From Chryseobacterium sp. SORGH_AS_0447 (GTDB lineage Bacteria; Bacteroidota; Bacteroidia; Flavobacteriales; Weeksellaceae): a stretch of 64,000 nucleotides of DNA. The position numbers were made by a program, and so were the translations under genes. Under the pieces are notes generated by a model. The model was given only the letters and a program-made list of their open reading frames with translations. It ran no database searches and was not told the DNA's origin. The stretch spans positions 2,722,501 through 2,786,500 of the forward strand of contig NZ_JAUTAR010000001.1 of the NCBI RefSeq assembly GCF_030818695.1, written 5' to 3'. Positions 8,361 to 16,996 of the stretch are shown here, piece by piece. The first letter of the stretch is position 1. Every line of letters starts with the position of its first letter.

Positions 8361-8949
8361 ATTTTATTCTTTGAAGCAATATTTTTTCAATATCGCTTAA
8401 CTGCCTGTTTTTAGCCTTCAGTAAAATTAGAAAATGATACAGCAGATCCGCCGCCTCATTTTTAAACAGATCATCGTTGTTATCTTTGGCTTCAATGACG
8501 AGCTCTACCGCTTCCTCTCCTACTTTCTGGGCCATTTTGTTGATGCCCCGCTGAAATAGTGAATACGTGTAAGAACCTTCTGTTTTTTCATCGATTCTCC
8601 GGCTGATCTTTTCTTCCAGCTCATATAAAAATCCTTTGGAATGCTTATTACCAAAACAGCTGAAGCTTCCCGTGTGGCAGACTACATTTTCAGGAACGGC
8701 TTTAATTAGAATCGTATCCTGATCACAATCGATTTCTATGCTCTTTACGGTTAAAAAGTTTCCGGATTCCTCTCCTTTTGTCCACAGCCTGTTTTTCGAA
8801 CGGCTGAAAAAAGTGACTGTTCCTTCCTGTCTCGTCTTTATAAAAGCTTCTTCGTTCATATAGCCCAGCATCAAGACTTGCAACGTCCTGTCGTCCTGGA
8901 TAATAACCGGTACCAGACCGTCCGGGCTCTTATCAAAATCAATATTCAT
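8359..8949 (-). CDS. hisIE: bifunctional phosphoribosyl-AMP cyclohydrolase / phosphoribosyl-ATP pyrophosphatase
   Basis: It catalyses steps 2 and 3 of histidine synthesis. The HisI part (about residues 1-110) has the metal/zinc motifs CDQD and CHTGSFSCF. The HisE part (about 115-196) has the all-alpha core [14 protein letters not shown] and the following LLYH helix. The 196-residue length is normal for a HisIE fusion. It is the last gene of the minus-strand his operon and overlaps hisF by 4 bp, which implies coupled translation. Confidence 0.96.
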   Translation of the reverse strand: MNIDFDKSPDGLVPVIIQDDRTLQVLMLGYMNEEAFIKTRQEGTVTFFSRSKNRLWTKGEESGNFLTVKSIEIDCDQDTILIKAVPENVVCHTGSFSCFGNKHSKGFLYELEEKISRRIDEKTEGSYTYSLFQRGINKMAQKVGEEAVELVIEAKDNNDDLFKNEAADLLYHFLILLKAKNRQLSDIEKILLQRIK

Positions 8950-9698
8950 CGTACTGCAATTTTTTTAGTTTTTAAATTATTTTTCAGATCCTGGATCCTG
9001 ATTTCCCCGAAATGGAAAATGCTTGCCGCTAAAGCTGCGGTTGCTTTTGTTTGGGTAAAAACTTCTTCAAAATCTTCTGTTGTACCGGCTCCTCCCGAAG
9101 CAATCACCGGGATGTGCACATTTTCGGCCATCAGTTTGGTTATCCTGATATCAAATCCGTTTTTGGTACCGTCGCCGTCCATTGAGGTCAGTAAGATTTC
9201 ACCGGCTCCCAGTGCTTCAGCTTTTTTGGCCCACTCGAGCGTTTTCAGATCCGTTATTTCTCTTCCGCCTTTGATGTGCACATAATCTGCACCATTTACC
9301 CATTTTGTATCAATGGCAACGACTACACACTGGCTTCCGAAGGTTTCGGCGAGTTCAGAAATCAGCATCGGGTTTTTAACCGCTGATGAATTAATGCTGA
9401 TTTTATCGGCTCCGGCATTCAGCAACTCTCGGACATCCTCAACCGACGAAATACCGCCGCCCACCGTAAAAGGAATGCTCAGTTCCCGGGAAATCCTTTT
9501 GACCAGCTCGGCAAAAGTCTTCCGTTCTTCAATTGTGGCCGTAATATCAAGGAAAACCAGTTCATCCGCACCTTCATTTTCATATCTTTTAGCCAGCTCC
9601 ACAGGATCACCGGCATCCCGTAATCCTTCAAAATTGATTCCTTTAACGGTAGTTCCATTTTTGATATCCAGACAGGGAATGATTCTTTTTTTTAGCAT
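8946..9698 (-). CDS. hisF: imidazole glycerol phosphate synthase, cyclase subunit
   Basis: This (beta/alpha)8 barrel of 250 residues starts [15 protein letters not shown], with catalytic Asp11 in CLDIKNG. The second catalytic Asp lies in VAIDTKW. Phosphate-binding loops (VGGGISS, ASGGAGT) are intact. With HisH it converts PRFAR and glutamine-derived ammonia to IGP and AICAR. It is separated from hisA by a 409-bp spacer with repeated DNA, so it may depend on read-through or on an unrecognised internal promoter. Confidence 0.97.
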   Translation of the reverse strand: MLKKRIIPCLDIKNGTTVKGINFEGLRDAGDPVELAKRYENEGADELVFLDITATIEERKTFAELVKRISRELSIPFTVGGGISSVEDVRELLNAGADKISINSSAVKNPMLISELAETFGSQCVVVAIDTKWVNGADYVHIKGGREITDLKTLEWAKKAEALGAGEILLTSMDGDGTKNGFDIRITKLMAENVHIPVIASGGAGTTEDFEEVFTQTKATAALAASIFHFGEIRIQDLKNNLKTKKIAVR

Positions 9699-9716
9699 TG
9701 TAAATAGTTTAAAGTT

Positions 9717-9758
9717 TTTGGTTCAAGGTTGAAGGTTCAAGGTTCAGGGTTTATGGTT
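9717..9758. repeat. degenerate short tandem repeats (GGTTCAAGG type)
   Basis: The stretch contains successive variants of GGTTCAAGGTT, GAAGGTTCAAGG, TTCAGGGTTT and ATGGTTTT. It lies at the hisF-proximal edge of the spacer. Confidence 0.6.
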
Positions 9759-9868
9759 TTATTTTGTAAATCCGGACTGTCATAACCTCCAGCAGATGTC
9801 ATCGATCTTCAAGGATGATCATGTGGTTTCGATTACCTCAGCCATTGCTGTTAAATTTAATGTTAATA

Positions 9869-9976
9869 AAAATCTTAGATTTTCTTCTAATGTGATCTAA
9901 AATCTGTGCAACATAAACAACTTAAATCTCATGTGACTCATGTGTTATAATAACTTTTGTGACTTTTGCGGTTAAA
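9869..9976. repeat. direct repeat element, copy 1 (about 108 bp)
   Basis: This copy aligns almost base for base with 10014-10112, 145 bp downstream. It can fold AGATTTT (9877-9883) with AAAATCT (9899-9905) and contains two CATGTG motifs. It looks like an interspersed intergenic element of the host genome, which only a genome-wide search could confirm. Confidence 0.75.
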
Positions 9977-10013
9977 GTAAAAGCATCAGCCAACGAAAAT
10001 GGCACAGCCTATG

Positions 10014-10112
10014 AAAATCTTAGATTTTCTTCTAATGTGATCTGAAATCTGCGCAACATAAACAACTTAAATCTCATGTGACTTATGTGTTACAATAATT
10101 TTTGCAGTTAAA
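10014..10112. repeat. direct repeat element, copy 2 (about 99 bp)
   Basis: It differs from copy 1 by a few substitutions and a deletion of about 10 bp near the end. The AGATTTT stem (10022-10028) now faces GAAATCT (10044-10050); the change turns an A-T pair into a tolerated G-T pair, so the hairpin is kept. Its end includes the hisA stop codon at 10108-10110. Confidence 0.75.
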
Positions 10113-10821
10113 TAAACTCCTGTAATTCTTCCAAAGAAATCTTTCCTTCGTAAATCGCTTTTCCGATGATCGTCCCGGAGCAGCCGATCTCTTTCATCTT
10201 TTTTACATCGTCAATACACGAGATTCCGCCACTTGCAATTAAATTAACTTTTGTTTTATTTACGATTTCAGTATACAATTCATCGGAAGCTCCCTGAAGC
10301 ATCCCGTCTTTTGCAATATCTGTACAAATGACGTTTTTAATTCCCTTTTCACGGTATTGAAGAATAAAATCGATAACATAAAGCGTACTTTCCTCCATCC
10401 AGCCGGAAGTTTTGATCTTCCGGTGCTCACAGTCGGCTCCGAGGATGATTTTTTCGGGACCGTATTTCTGAATCAGATCAATGCAAAACGCGGGATCCTG
10501 AACGGCTATGCTCCCGATCGTAATTTGTGCTGCCCCGGAATCAAAGGCCGTTTCGATGTCTTGAAGGGTTTTCAGGCCTCCGCCAAAATCAATTGTAAGA
10601 GACGTTTCACTGGCAATCTTTTCAAGAACTTTGTGATTGACAATATGCTTTGATCGGGCACCGTCCAAATCCACCAGGTGAAGATGTTGAATGCCATAGC
10701 TTTCGAATTCTTTGGCTACTTCCACCGGATTTTCGTTGTATATTTTTTGGGTTGCATAATCCCCTTTGGAGAGACGGACACATTTTCCGTCGATGATATC
10801 AATAGCAGGAATAATTTTCAT
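10108..10821 (-). CDS. hisA: ProFAR isomerase
   Basis: The 237-residue (beta/alpha)8 barrel starts [17 protein letters not shown], with the catalytic Asp in AIDI and the partner Asp in LGADCEHRK. The phosphate loops DFGGGL and ASGGIS are intact. It performs the Amadori rearrangement of ProFAR to PRFAR, step 4 of the pathway. It lies 2 bp after hisH. Its stop codon borders a repeat element. Confidence 0.96.
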   Translation of the reverse strand: MKIIPAIDIIDGKCVRLSKGDYATQKIYNENPVEVAKEFESYGIQHLHLVDLDGARSKHIVNHKVLEKIASETSLTIDFGGGLKTLQDIETAFDSGAAQITIGSIAVQDPAFCIDLIQKYGPEKIILGADCEHRKIKTSGWMEESTLYVIDFILQYREKGIKNVICTDIAKDGMLQGASDELYTEIVNKTKVNLIASGGISCIDDVKKMKEIGCSGTIIGKAIYEGKISLEELQEFI

Positions 10822-10823
10822 TT

Positions 10824-11402
10824 TTAAAGTTTTAAAAAGTTTTCCAATAGTCTGCTTCCAACGGTTCCTGATTTTTCCGGGTGAAACTGCATGGCATAAA
10901 AATTATCTTTCTGCAAAGAGGCACTGAAAGGCAGAATATAATCGCAAACAGATGTTGTAAACTCCGACAGCTCACAATAATAACTGTGTACAAAATACAC
11001 GTCATTATTTTCTTCACTTCCTGAAAACAGATTGGATTTTACTTCCGAAACCGTATTCCATCCCGTATGCGGAACAATATCTTTTGGTGGAAACTTTTTT
11101 ACACGGATATCGAAAATTCCCATTCCTTCTGTATTTCCTTCTTCATTACTGCCGCACATCAGCTGCATCCCGAGGCATATTCCCAAAACAGGTTGTCTCA
11201 AGGACGGTATCAGCAGATCAAGCCCTTTTTCTTTAAGGTTTTTCATAGTGGATGATGCTTCCCCGACTCCGGGAAAGATTACCTTATCCGCATTTCTGAT
11301 GGTATCGAAATCATCCGTAACTACCGATACTGCTTCCAGCCTGTTCAAGGCATTCTGTACGGAGCTTACATTTCCTCCGTTGTATTTGATGATCACTATC
11401 AT
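10824..11402 (-). CDS. hisH: imidazole glycerol phosphate synthase, glutaminase subunit
   Basis: The 192-residue class I glutamine amidotransferase has the nucleophile Cys in LGICLGMQL and the His-Glu pair in MQFHPEKSG. It supplies ammonia to HisF. Its start codon overlaps the end of hisB by one base, consistent with translational coupling. Confidence 0.96.
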   Translation of the reverse strand: MIVIIKYNGGNVSSVQNALNRLEAVSVVTDDFDTIRNADKVIFPGVGEASSTMKNLKEKGLDLLIPSLRQPVLGICLGMQLMCGSNEEGNTEGMGIFDIRVKKFPPKDIVPHTGWNTVSEVKSNLFSGSEENNDVYFVHSYYCELSEFTTSVCDYILPFSASLQKDNFYAMQFHPEKSGTVGSRLLENFLKL

Positions 11403-12496
11403 TATAAACTTCCTTTGGTTGATGGTACATTAAAATTCCGGTCGGAGCGGTTAACCGCCATCTTAATGGCTTTGGCAAATGCTTTAAAGACCGATTCAAT
11501 TTTATGGTGTTCGTTGTCGCCTTCAACTTTGATATTAAGGTTGCATTTGGCAGAATCGGTAAACGATTTGAAAAAGTGATAGAACATTTCAGTCGGTACA
11601 TCACCGATCTTTTCCCTTTTAAAATCAGCTTCCCAAACCAGCCACGGGCGTCCTCCGAAATCCAGGGCAACCTGTGCCAGACAGTCATCCATCGGAAGCA
11701 GGAACCCATAACGTTCAATTCCTTTTTTCTTTCCCAATGCCCGTAAAAATGCTTCTCCCAAAACAATTCCGGTATCTTCGATCGTGTGGTGCTCATCTAC
11801 CTGCAGATCACCCTGTACGGCAATTTTCAGATCAAGATTTCCGTGCTTTGAAATCTGTTCCAGCATATGATCAAAAAAGTGCAGTCCGGTGGAGATTTCG
11901 GATTTTCCGCTTCCGTCGAGATTAAGTTCGATTTCGATTTGGGTTTCATTGGTCTTTCTCTGCACTTTCGCTTTTCTGGGAATTTGTTTCAGGTATTGGT
12001 AAATATCCTGCCAGCTGGTGGTTGTTAAAACCGCCTCCTCATGAGCTGAACTGCTGATAGAAACAGCCTGTGCTCCGAGGTTTTTTGCCAATTGGATGTC
12101 TGTAAGACGGTCCCCGATGACAAATGAATTGTTGAGATCATAATTTCCGTAAATATATTTCCCCATCATTCCGGTTCCGGGCTTGCGGGTCGGCAGATTT
12201 TCATGTTCAAAACTTTTATCGATTAAAATATCACTGAAAACAATGCCTTCATTTTCAAATGTCTTGAGCATCTTTTCCTGGGGCTTTACAAAATCCTCAA
12301 AAGGAAAGCTTTCTGTTCCCAAACCGTCCTGATTGGTCACCATTACCAGTTCAAAATCCAGCTCATTGGCGATTCTGGAAAGATTCTGAAAAACACCCGG
12401 ATAAAATTCGAGCTTTTCCAGGGAATCCACCTGATAATCCACCGGTGGTTCTATAATTAAAGTCCCGTCACGGTCTATAAATAACACTTTTTTCAT
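11402..12496 (-). CDS. hisB: bifunctional histidinol-phosphatase / imidazoleglycerol-phosphate dehydratase
   Basis: Residues 1-165 form a HAD phosphatase (DRDGTL with the nucleophilic Asp, TNQDG, and the acidic GDRLTD loop). Residues 170-364 form the IGP dehydratase with metal motifs [15 protein letters not shown] and EHHKIES. The fusion supplies steps 6 and 8, so no separate phosphatase gene is needed and the operon encodes the whole pathway. It overlaps hisC by 4 bp. Confidence 0.96.
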   Translation of the reverse strand: MKKVLFIDRDGTLIIEPPVDYQVDSLEKLEFYPGVFQNLSRIANELDFELVMVTNQDGLGTESFPFEDFVKPQEKMLKTFENEGIVFSDILIDKSFEHENLPTRKPGTGMMGKYIYGNYDLNNSFVIGDRLTDIQLAKNLGAQAVSISSSAHEEAVLTTTSWQDIYQYLKQIPRKAKVQRKTNETQIEIELNLDGSGKSEISTGLHFFDHMLEQISKHGNLDLKIAVQGDLQVDEHHTIEDTGIVLGEAFLRALGKKKGIERYGFLLPMDDCLAQVALDFGGRPWLVWEADFKREKIGDVPTEMFYHFFKSFTDSAKCNLNIKVEGDNEHHKIESVFKAFAKAIKMAVNRSDRNFNVPSTKGSL

Positions 12497-13521
12497 TCTA
12501 TGCTTTTTAACAGTTCAATTAATTGGATATTCTCTTCGCGGTTTCCGACATTAATCCGTAGGCATCCGGGAATTTTCGGACTTCTTTTGCTGGTCAGGAT
12601 TTCATTGGCCAGCAACAGTTCATATATTTTTTCTACATCCTTAAATTCAGTAAGGAAGAAATTCGCATCGCTCGGATATACCTTTTGTACACATTTCACA
12701 CGCTGCAACTCATTACTCAGCCATGATATTTCTTTTAAAGTATTTTTTATATTTTCTTCTATAATATCCTTTTGGTCAATCAATTCAATGATTTTATTTA
12801 AACTTAATGAATTGACGTTATAAGGGGCTTTAACGGTATTGATCAGTGCAATAATTTCTTTTGAAGAATAAGCAGCTCCTACCCTTGCCCCGGCCATTCC
12901 CCAGGCTTTTGAAAAAGTCTGGAGAACGATAAGATCTGAATACTTTTCCAGCAGGCTTATACTTGATTGTTTTCCTGAAAATTCGATGTAGGCTTCATCA
13001 ACTACAACTATTCCTTTAAAGTTTTGAATATAAAACTCGATGTCTTCCACCAAATTTCCGGTAGGATTATTGGGTGAACAGAGGAAAAAAACTTTAGGAT
13101 TCTGCTCTTCCGATATGTTGAGAAAGTCATCTTTACTGATTTCAAAATTCTCGTTCAGTTTCAGCTGCAAGACCTGATTGTCATTTACTGAAGCGTAAAA
13201 TCCATACATCGCAAATGAAGGATTCATCATCAGGATGGAATCTTTTTTAGGCTCACAGAATACTTTAATGATGAGGTCGATCAGCTCATCACTTCCGTTT
13301 CCTACAGCAATCTGATCGGAAGAAATATTTTTCAGAACCGATAATTTCTCCTTCAGCTTTTTCTGGGTTGAATCCGGATAACGGTTCAACTCGCCGAAAG
13401 GGCTTTCATTCGCATCCAGGAAAACCGGGTTTTCAAACTTACTCACATCCCTGAAACTTACATAAGGCTGAAGCTCAAGGATATTCTTGCGTACTAAATT
13501 TTCAATATTAAATGCTTTCAT
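12493..13521 (-). CDS. hisC: histidinol-phosphate aminotransferase
   Basis: This fold-type I PLP enzyme of 342 residues shows the motifs SPNNPTGN (near 150) and [13 protein letters not shown], whose Lys forms the Schiff base. It converts imidazole acetol phosphate to histidinol phosphate with glutamate. It overlaps hisB by 4 bp and hisD by 14 bp, in the middle of a tightly packed operon. Confidence 0.96.
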   Translation of the reverse strand: MKAFNIENLVRKNILELQPYVSFRDVSKFENPVFLDANESPFGELNRYPDSTQKKLKEKLSVLKNISSDQIAVGNGSDELIDLIIKVFCEPKKDSILMMNPSFAMYGFYASVNDNQVLQLKLNENFEISKDDFLNISEEQNPKVFFLCSPNNPTGNLVEDIEFYIQNFKGIVVVDEAYIEFSGKQSSISLLEKYSDLIVLQTFSKAWGMAGARVGAAYSSKEIIALINTVKAPYNVNSLSLNKIIELIDQKDIIEENIKNTLKEISWLSNELQRVKCVQKVYPSDANFFLTEFKDVEKIYELLLANEILTSKRSPKIPGCLRINVGNREENIQLIELLKSIE

Positions 13522-14800
13522 TCTGTTCTTTTAACCGGATGGTTACGGCATTTTTGTGAGCGGATAACCCTTCCGCTTCTGCCATGATTTCTATTGTTTT
13601 ACCTAAATTCTTCAATCCTTCTCGGGACAGATTCTGGAATGTAATTTTCTTTACAAAACTGTCTAAGGACACGCCGCTGTAATTCTTTGCAAAACCATTG
13701 GTCGGAAGCGTATGGTTGGTTCCGCTGGCATAATCTCCGGCGCTTTCGCAGGAATAATTGCCTAAGAAAACGGAGCCTGCATTCTCTATTCCGGAAATAT
13801 ATTGTTCAGCGTTTTCCAAGGCTAAAATCAAATGTTCCGGAGCATACAGGTTGCTGAATTCCAGTGCTTCTTCCACTGTTTTCAGCAGGATAAAATGACT
13901 GTTTTTTAAAGCTTCTCCCGCCAATTCATTTCTGGGAAGTACGGCCAACTGCTTTTCCGTTTCTTTCACTGTTTCATCCAGGATATTCTCATCGGTTGTC
14001 AGGAAAATAACCTGGCTGTCGCTTCCGTGCTCCGCCTGGGAAAGCAAATCCGCGGCACAGAACGCCGGAACCGCCTGTTGATCTGCAATCACTAATACTT
14101 CGCTGGGTCCGGCAGGCATGTCGATAGCCACTTTGTAATTCTGGGCAAATTCTTTCGCTGCCATCACATACTGGTTTCCCGGACCAAAAATTTTGTAAAC
14201 AGCGGGAATACTTTCCGTACCCAGGGTCATGGCTGCGATCGCCTGTGCACCGCCGGTTTTGAATATCTCGGTTACTCCGCAAAGATTTGCCGTATACAAA
14301 ATGGCAGGATTGATGTTCCCGTTTTTGTCCGGAGGGGTACAGAGGATAATTTCTTTACAGCCGGCAAGTTTTGCAGGAACAGCAAGCATCAGTACGGTAG
14401 AAAATAAAGGAGCTGTTCCCCCGGGAATATAAATGCCTACTTTTTCGACAGCGCGGTTCTCGCGCCAGCAGATCACCCCTTTTGTGGTTTCGATTTTTTC
14501 GGTCTGCGGAATCTGCGAGCGGTGGAATTTCTCAATATTTTCTTTGGCCTGCTGAATTGCCTGTTGTAATTCTTTGCTTATGAGTTCTCCTGCCTCATCG
14601 ATTTCCTGTTGTGAAACTTTTATATTCAGGACTTCAGCATTATCAAACTTTTTGCTGAATTCGATTAAAGCACGATCGCCGCTCTCTGCCACCTTATCAA
14701 ATATTTGAGCAACGGTTTCGGTAAGTTTATCTTTTTTTAATACCGGCCTTTTTACCAGTTCTGTCCAGGTTTCTTTCTGCGGATATTTATTTATTCTCAT
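13508..14800 (-). CDS. hisD: histidinol dehydrogenase
   Basis: The 430-residue enzyme carries the family motifs GGAQAIAAMTLGT, FGPGNQYV, DMPAGPSE, SQAEHGSDSQ and YAPEHL. It makes the last two oxidations, from histidinol to histidine, with NAD and zinc. It is separated from hisG by one base, so the two are co-translated from one mRNA. Confidence 0.97.
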   Translation of the reverse strand: MRINKYPQKETWTELVKRPVLKKDKLTETVAQIFDKVAESGDRALIEFSKKFDNAEVLNIKVSQQEIDEAGELISKELQQAIQQAKENIEKFHRSQIPQTEKIETTKGVICWRENRAVEKVGIYIPGGTAPLFSTVLMLAVPAKLAGCKEIILCTPPDKNGNINPAILYTANLCGVTEIFKTGGAQAIAAMTLGTESIPAVYKIFGPGNQYVMAAKEFAQNYKVAIDMPAGPSEVLVIADQQAVPAFCAADLLSQAEHGSDSQVIFLTTDENILDETVKETEKQLAVLPRNELAGEALKNSHFILLKTVEEALEFSNLYAPEHLILALENAEQYISGIENAGSVFLGNYSCESAGDYASGTNHTLPTNGFAKNYSGVSLDSFVKKITFQNLSREGLKNLGKTIEIMAEAEGLSAHKNAVTIRLKEQNESI

Positions 14801-14801
14801 G

Positions 14802-15659
14802 CTAGATCACCATTTTATCAATTGGAATTATCAGAATATCCTGGGCTCCTTTTTCCTTCAATTCATCGATCACTTCCCAAAACCTTTCTTCATCGATCAC
14901 GGAATGTATGCTGCTCCACCCTTCCTCCGCCAACGGAATCACGGTCGGGCTTTTCAGTACGGGAAGAGTTTTGGAGATCAGCCCGATTTTATCATTCGGA
15001 ACATTCATCAGGATGTATTTCGAGTTTTTTGCTTTTAAAACCGCTTTTATCCTGAACAGGAATTTTTCCAGAATTTTGGTTTTTTCTTCATCCAGTGCCG
15101 CTGTTTTTGCCAAGACCGCTTCAGATTTCAGGAGCATAACGGTTTCCCTTAACCCGTTTTTAAATAAGGTGCTTCCGGAACTCACAATGTCACAGATCCC
15201 GTCTGCAAGTCCTATGTTCGGGGCGATTTCTACCGAGCCGGAAATGATGTGGATGTCTGCTGAAATATTATTTTCCTGAAGGAATTTTTTTAACGTATTC
15301 GGATAGGAGGTTGCAATTTTTTTGCCCTGAAAATAGCTGATGTCATCGGTTTCAATTTCTTTCGGAATGGCTAGGGAAACCCTGCATTTTGAAAATCCCA
15401 AAGGCTGGACAATCTCTATGTTTTTCTGCTTTTCGGCCAAAAGGTTTTCTCCGACAATGGCGACATCCACTACGCCATCTTCCAGGTATTGGGGAATATC
15501 AGAATTGCGGAGGTACATGATCTCCATCGGGAAATTATCTACGGAAACCTTTAGCTGATCTTTTCCATTGTTGATGAAAATGCCGCAGTCTTTAAGCAGC
15601 TGAAGCGATTCTTCATAAAGCCTTCCGCTTTTTTGTATGGCTATTTTTAATTTACTCAT
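14802..15659 (-). CDS. hisG: ATP phosphoribosyltransferase, long form
   Basis: This is the first, committed enzyme of histidine synthesis. The chosen start at 15659 gives MSKLKIAIQKSGRL and 285 residues. The frame stays open to 15800, but that extension is the attenuator terminator. The length points to the HisG(L) form, with a C-terminal ACT-like domain (about 210-285) for histidine feedback and no HisZ partner. It is the first structural gene after the leader. Confidence 0.96.
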   Translation of the reverse strand: MSKLKIAIQKSGRLYEESLQLLKDCGIFINNGKDQLKVSVDNFPMEIMYLRNSDIPQYLEDGVVDVAIVGENLLAEKQKNIEIVQPLGFSKCRVSLAIPKEIETDDISYFQGKKIATSYPNTLKKFLQENNISADIHIISGSVEIAPNIGLADGICDIVSSGSTLFKNGLRETVMLLKSEAVLAKTAALDEEKTKILEKFLFRIKAVLKAKNSKYILMNVPNDKIGLISKTLPVLKSPTVIPLAEEGWSSIHSVIDEERFWEVIDELKEKGAQDILIIPIDKMVI

Positions 15660-15735
15660 TATTTTCACTTTTGCTGTGCCTGAGTAAACCAAAATGAATT
15701 TATTGAAACCAATTGCCCGGGAAGAATTGGGAAAC

Positions 15736-15766
15736 AAAAAAACCGCCTGTTTACTCAGACGGTTTT
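15736..15766 (-). terminator. his attenuator terminator
   Basis: On the minus strand AAAACCGTCTG (plus 15756-15766) pairs with CAGGCGGTTTT (plus 15739-15749), eleven pairs with one G-T, followed by a U run. It lies between the leader peptide and hisG, so it must be bypassed for the operon to be expressed. Confidence 0.88.
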
Positions 15767-15806
15767 CTTTATTTTGATTTTTAACATTGTAACATATCAA
15801 TCAGTT

Positions 15807-15812
15807 CCGTCT
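15807..15812 (-). promoter_or_regulatory. antiterminator half-site of the his attenuator
   Basis: The minus-strand AGACGG overlaps the end of the leader stop codon. It is complementary to CCGTCT in the 5' arm of the terminator (plus 15757-15762), and the two pairings exclude each other. A ribosome at the stop codon would cover it and allow termination. A ribosome stalled on the upstream His codons would leave it free to block the terminator. Confidence 0.75.
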
Positions 15813-15862
15813 TAGCAGAGATGATGATGATAATGATGTACGGTTAAAAAATTCGGTTTCAT
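15812..15862 (-). CDS. hisL: his operon leader peptide
   Basis: A 16-codon frame, ATG to TAA, encodes MKPNFLTVHHYHHHLC. Five of six consecutive codons (9-14) are His CAT, interrupted by one Tyr. It sits between a consensus promoter and an intrinsic terminator ahead of hisG, the arrangement of a classical amino-acid attenuator. Its only likely role is to measure charged tRNA-His by ribosome stalling. Identification rests on sequence alone, but the coincidence of His run, position and competing hairpins is very unlikely by chance. Confidence 0.9.
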   Translation of the reverse strand: MKPNFLTVHHYHHHLC

Positions 15863-15879
15863 TGTTGAAATTTGTACTG

Positions 15880-15912
15880 CAAAGGTAAAGGATTATTTCT
15901 GACCGGTGCAAA
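15880..15912 (-). promoter_or_regulatory. his operon promoter
   Basis: On the minus strand TTTG (plus 15909-15912), a 21-nt spacer and TACCTTTG (plus 15880-15887) match the Bacteroidota consensus. Transcription should start shortly before the leader peptide ATG at 15862. Confidence 0.72.
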
Positions 15913-16005
15913 TATTTGTACGTTTTTTTTATTTACCGGTAAAATAATCAACTCAATCAACTGATGTAAATCCTTATTTTATCGCCGTTTATCAGCAGCT
16001 TTTGA

Positions 16006-16013
16006 TATATTTG
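16006..16013 (+). promoter_or_regulatory. -7 element upstream of the fibre-like gene
   Basis: TATATTTG matches TAnnTTTG exactly. No convincing -33 TTTG lies at normal spacing. The element is about 78 bases before the start codon and divergent from the his promoter. Confidence 0.45.
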
Positions 16014-16090
16014 CTTTTTCTAAAATATACGGTCTAAGTAGATCAATATCTGTCTGTATCAATCGGAAATAATTAATTTAAATACTGAAA

Positions 16091-16918
16091 ATGGTAAAAC
16101 AACTACTAACGGTAATGTGCCTCGTTCCGTTTATTTCGAACGCTCAGGTTGGCATTAATACAACAAATCCTCAAACGACTTTTCATGTAGACGGTGCAAA
16201 GGATAATCCCACGACAGGCGCTCCTTCGGCTTCTCAACAGCTTAACGATGTCACCATTGATGCCAACGGAAATATCGGTGTCGGAACTATTGCCCCATCT
16301 GCAAAACTTCAAATCAATGCGGGATCAGGAAATGCCCTTAAAATTACCGATACTTCCGAAGGGCTGGGAAAAGTACTGACTTCCGATTCCAGTGGAAATG
16401 CAAGATGGGCTGCTCCCGGAACAAGCTTTGCAAAATTAGCTACCATCCCGACCACCGAACAGACGGTCGCTACGATTGATGATCCTCTGATTTCCGGAGA
16501 TCAGCGGATTGCTTATTCAGGTGCTTATGTCACGTTGTCCCCCGGAAAGTACCAAGTGAATTTTACCATGTGGTGTGCCCCGACAGGCTCTAATGCCGCT
16601 TCTTCGAATGCCAATGACGGTTTTGCCTCTGTTTTTCTTTCGACGTCTTCATCGGCCAATACCGCACCGGATTACCTCACTCCGATCAAGTCCATTATTA
16701 TTCCGAGGTTATATAATGCGGCTTCCGCAAATCCTGATTATTACGGATCAGGAAATATCGCCGTGAATATTACACAGCCTACAACACTGTACCTTTGGGT
16801 GTATATGTCCGGTGGAAACTGGTCCAGCACGGCAACTAGAAGCATCCGTTTCAGGTTTGATCCGGGAAGCTACGGTCCGTATGTTCAGATGTATGCCGTT
16901 CCTTTCGAAGTGGAATAG
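16091..16918 (+). CDS. secreted fibre-like protein of unknown function
   Basis: The 275 residues start with a signal peptide (MVKQLLTVMCLVPFISNAQ). The N-terminal part holds short repeats seen in phage tail-fibre-like and flavobacterial surface proteins (VGINTTNPQTTFHVDG near 20, IGVGTIAPSAKLQINAG near 60). The C-terminal 140 residues are beta-rich and Ser/Asn/Tyr-rich, possibly a C1q/TNF-like or fibre-head jelly roll. No T9SS tag is visible. The function is unknown; similar proteins are frequent in Chryseobacterium. A bidirectional terminator follows. Confidence 0.65.
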   Translation: MVKQLLTVMCLVPFISNAQVGINTTNPQTTFHVDGAKDNPTTGAPSASQQLNDVTIDANGNIGVGTIAPSAKLQINAGSGNALKITDTSEGLGKVLTSDSSGNARWAAPGTSFAKLATIPTTEQTVATIDDPLISGDQRIAYSGAYVTLSPGKYQVNFTMWCAPTGSNAASSNANDGFASVFLSTSSSANTAPDYLTPIKSIIIPRLYNAASANPDYYGSGNIAVNITQPTTLYLWVYMSGGNWSSTATRSIRFRFDPGSYGPYVQMYAVPFEVE

Positions 16919-16940
16919 ATATGATCTTCAAATATCAATT

Positions 16941-16973
16941 AAAAACGTCCGGAACTTATTTCCGGACGTTTTT
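16941..16973. terminator. bidirectional terminator
   Basis: AAAAACGTCCGGA and its complement TCCGGACGTTTTT flank a short loop, with A residues on one side and T residues on the other. It separates the convergent fibre-like gene and the glycan gene run. Confidence 0.85.
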
Positions 16974-16996
16974 GTTTTATAATATTTTTATAGATC

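Larger units (their letters stand above)
9699..10107. other. repeat-bearing spacer inside the his operon
   Basis: No gene is visible between hisF and hisA. The spacer holds short GGTTCAAGG-type repeats next to hisF and two copies of an element of about 100 bp. Everywhere else in this operon genes abut or overlap, so these 409 bases look inserted. Confidence 0.7.

Noticed and set aside
9717..10112. CRISPR-like repeats in the his spacer
   Set aside because: There are only two long direct copies and some degenerate short repeats, without regular spacers or cas genes.
15660..15800. 47-residue N-terminal extension of HisG
   Set aside because: It would be encoded by the attenuator terminator and lacks similarity to HisG; the family start MSKLKIAIQKSGRL is at 15659.
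15820..15840. ATG/ATGATG-type microsatellite near hisG
   Set aside because: On the minus strand it is the run of His codons in the leader peptide, so it is explained by function rather than slippage.
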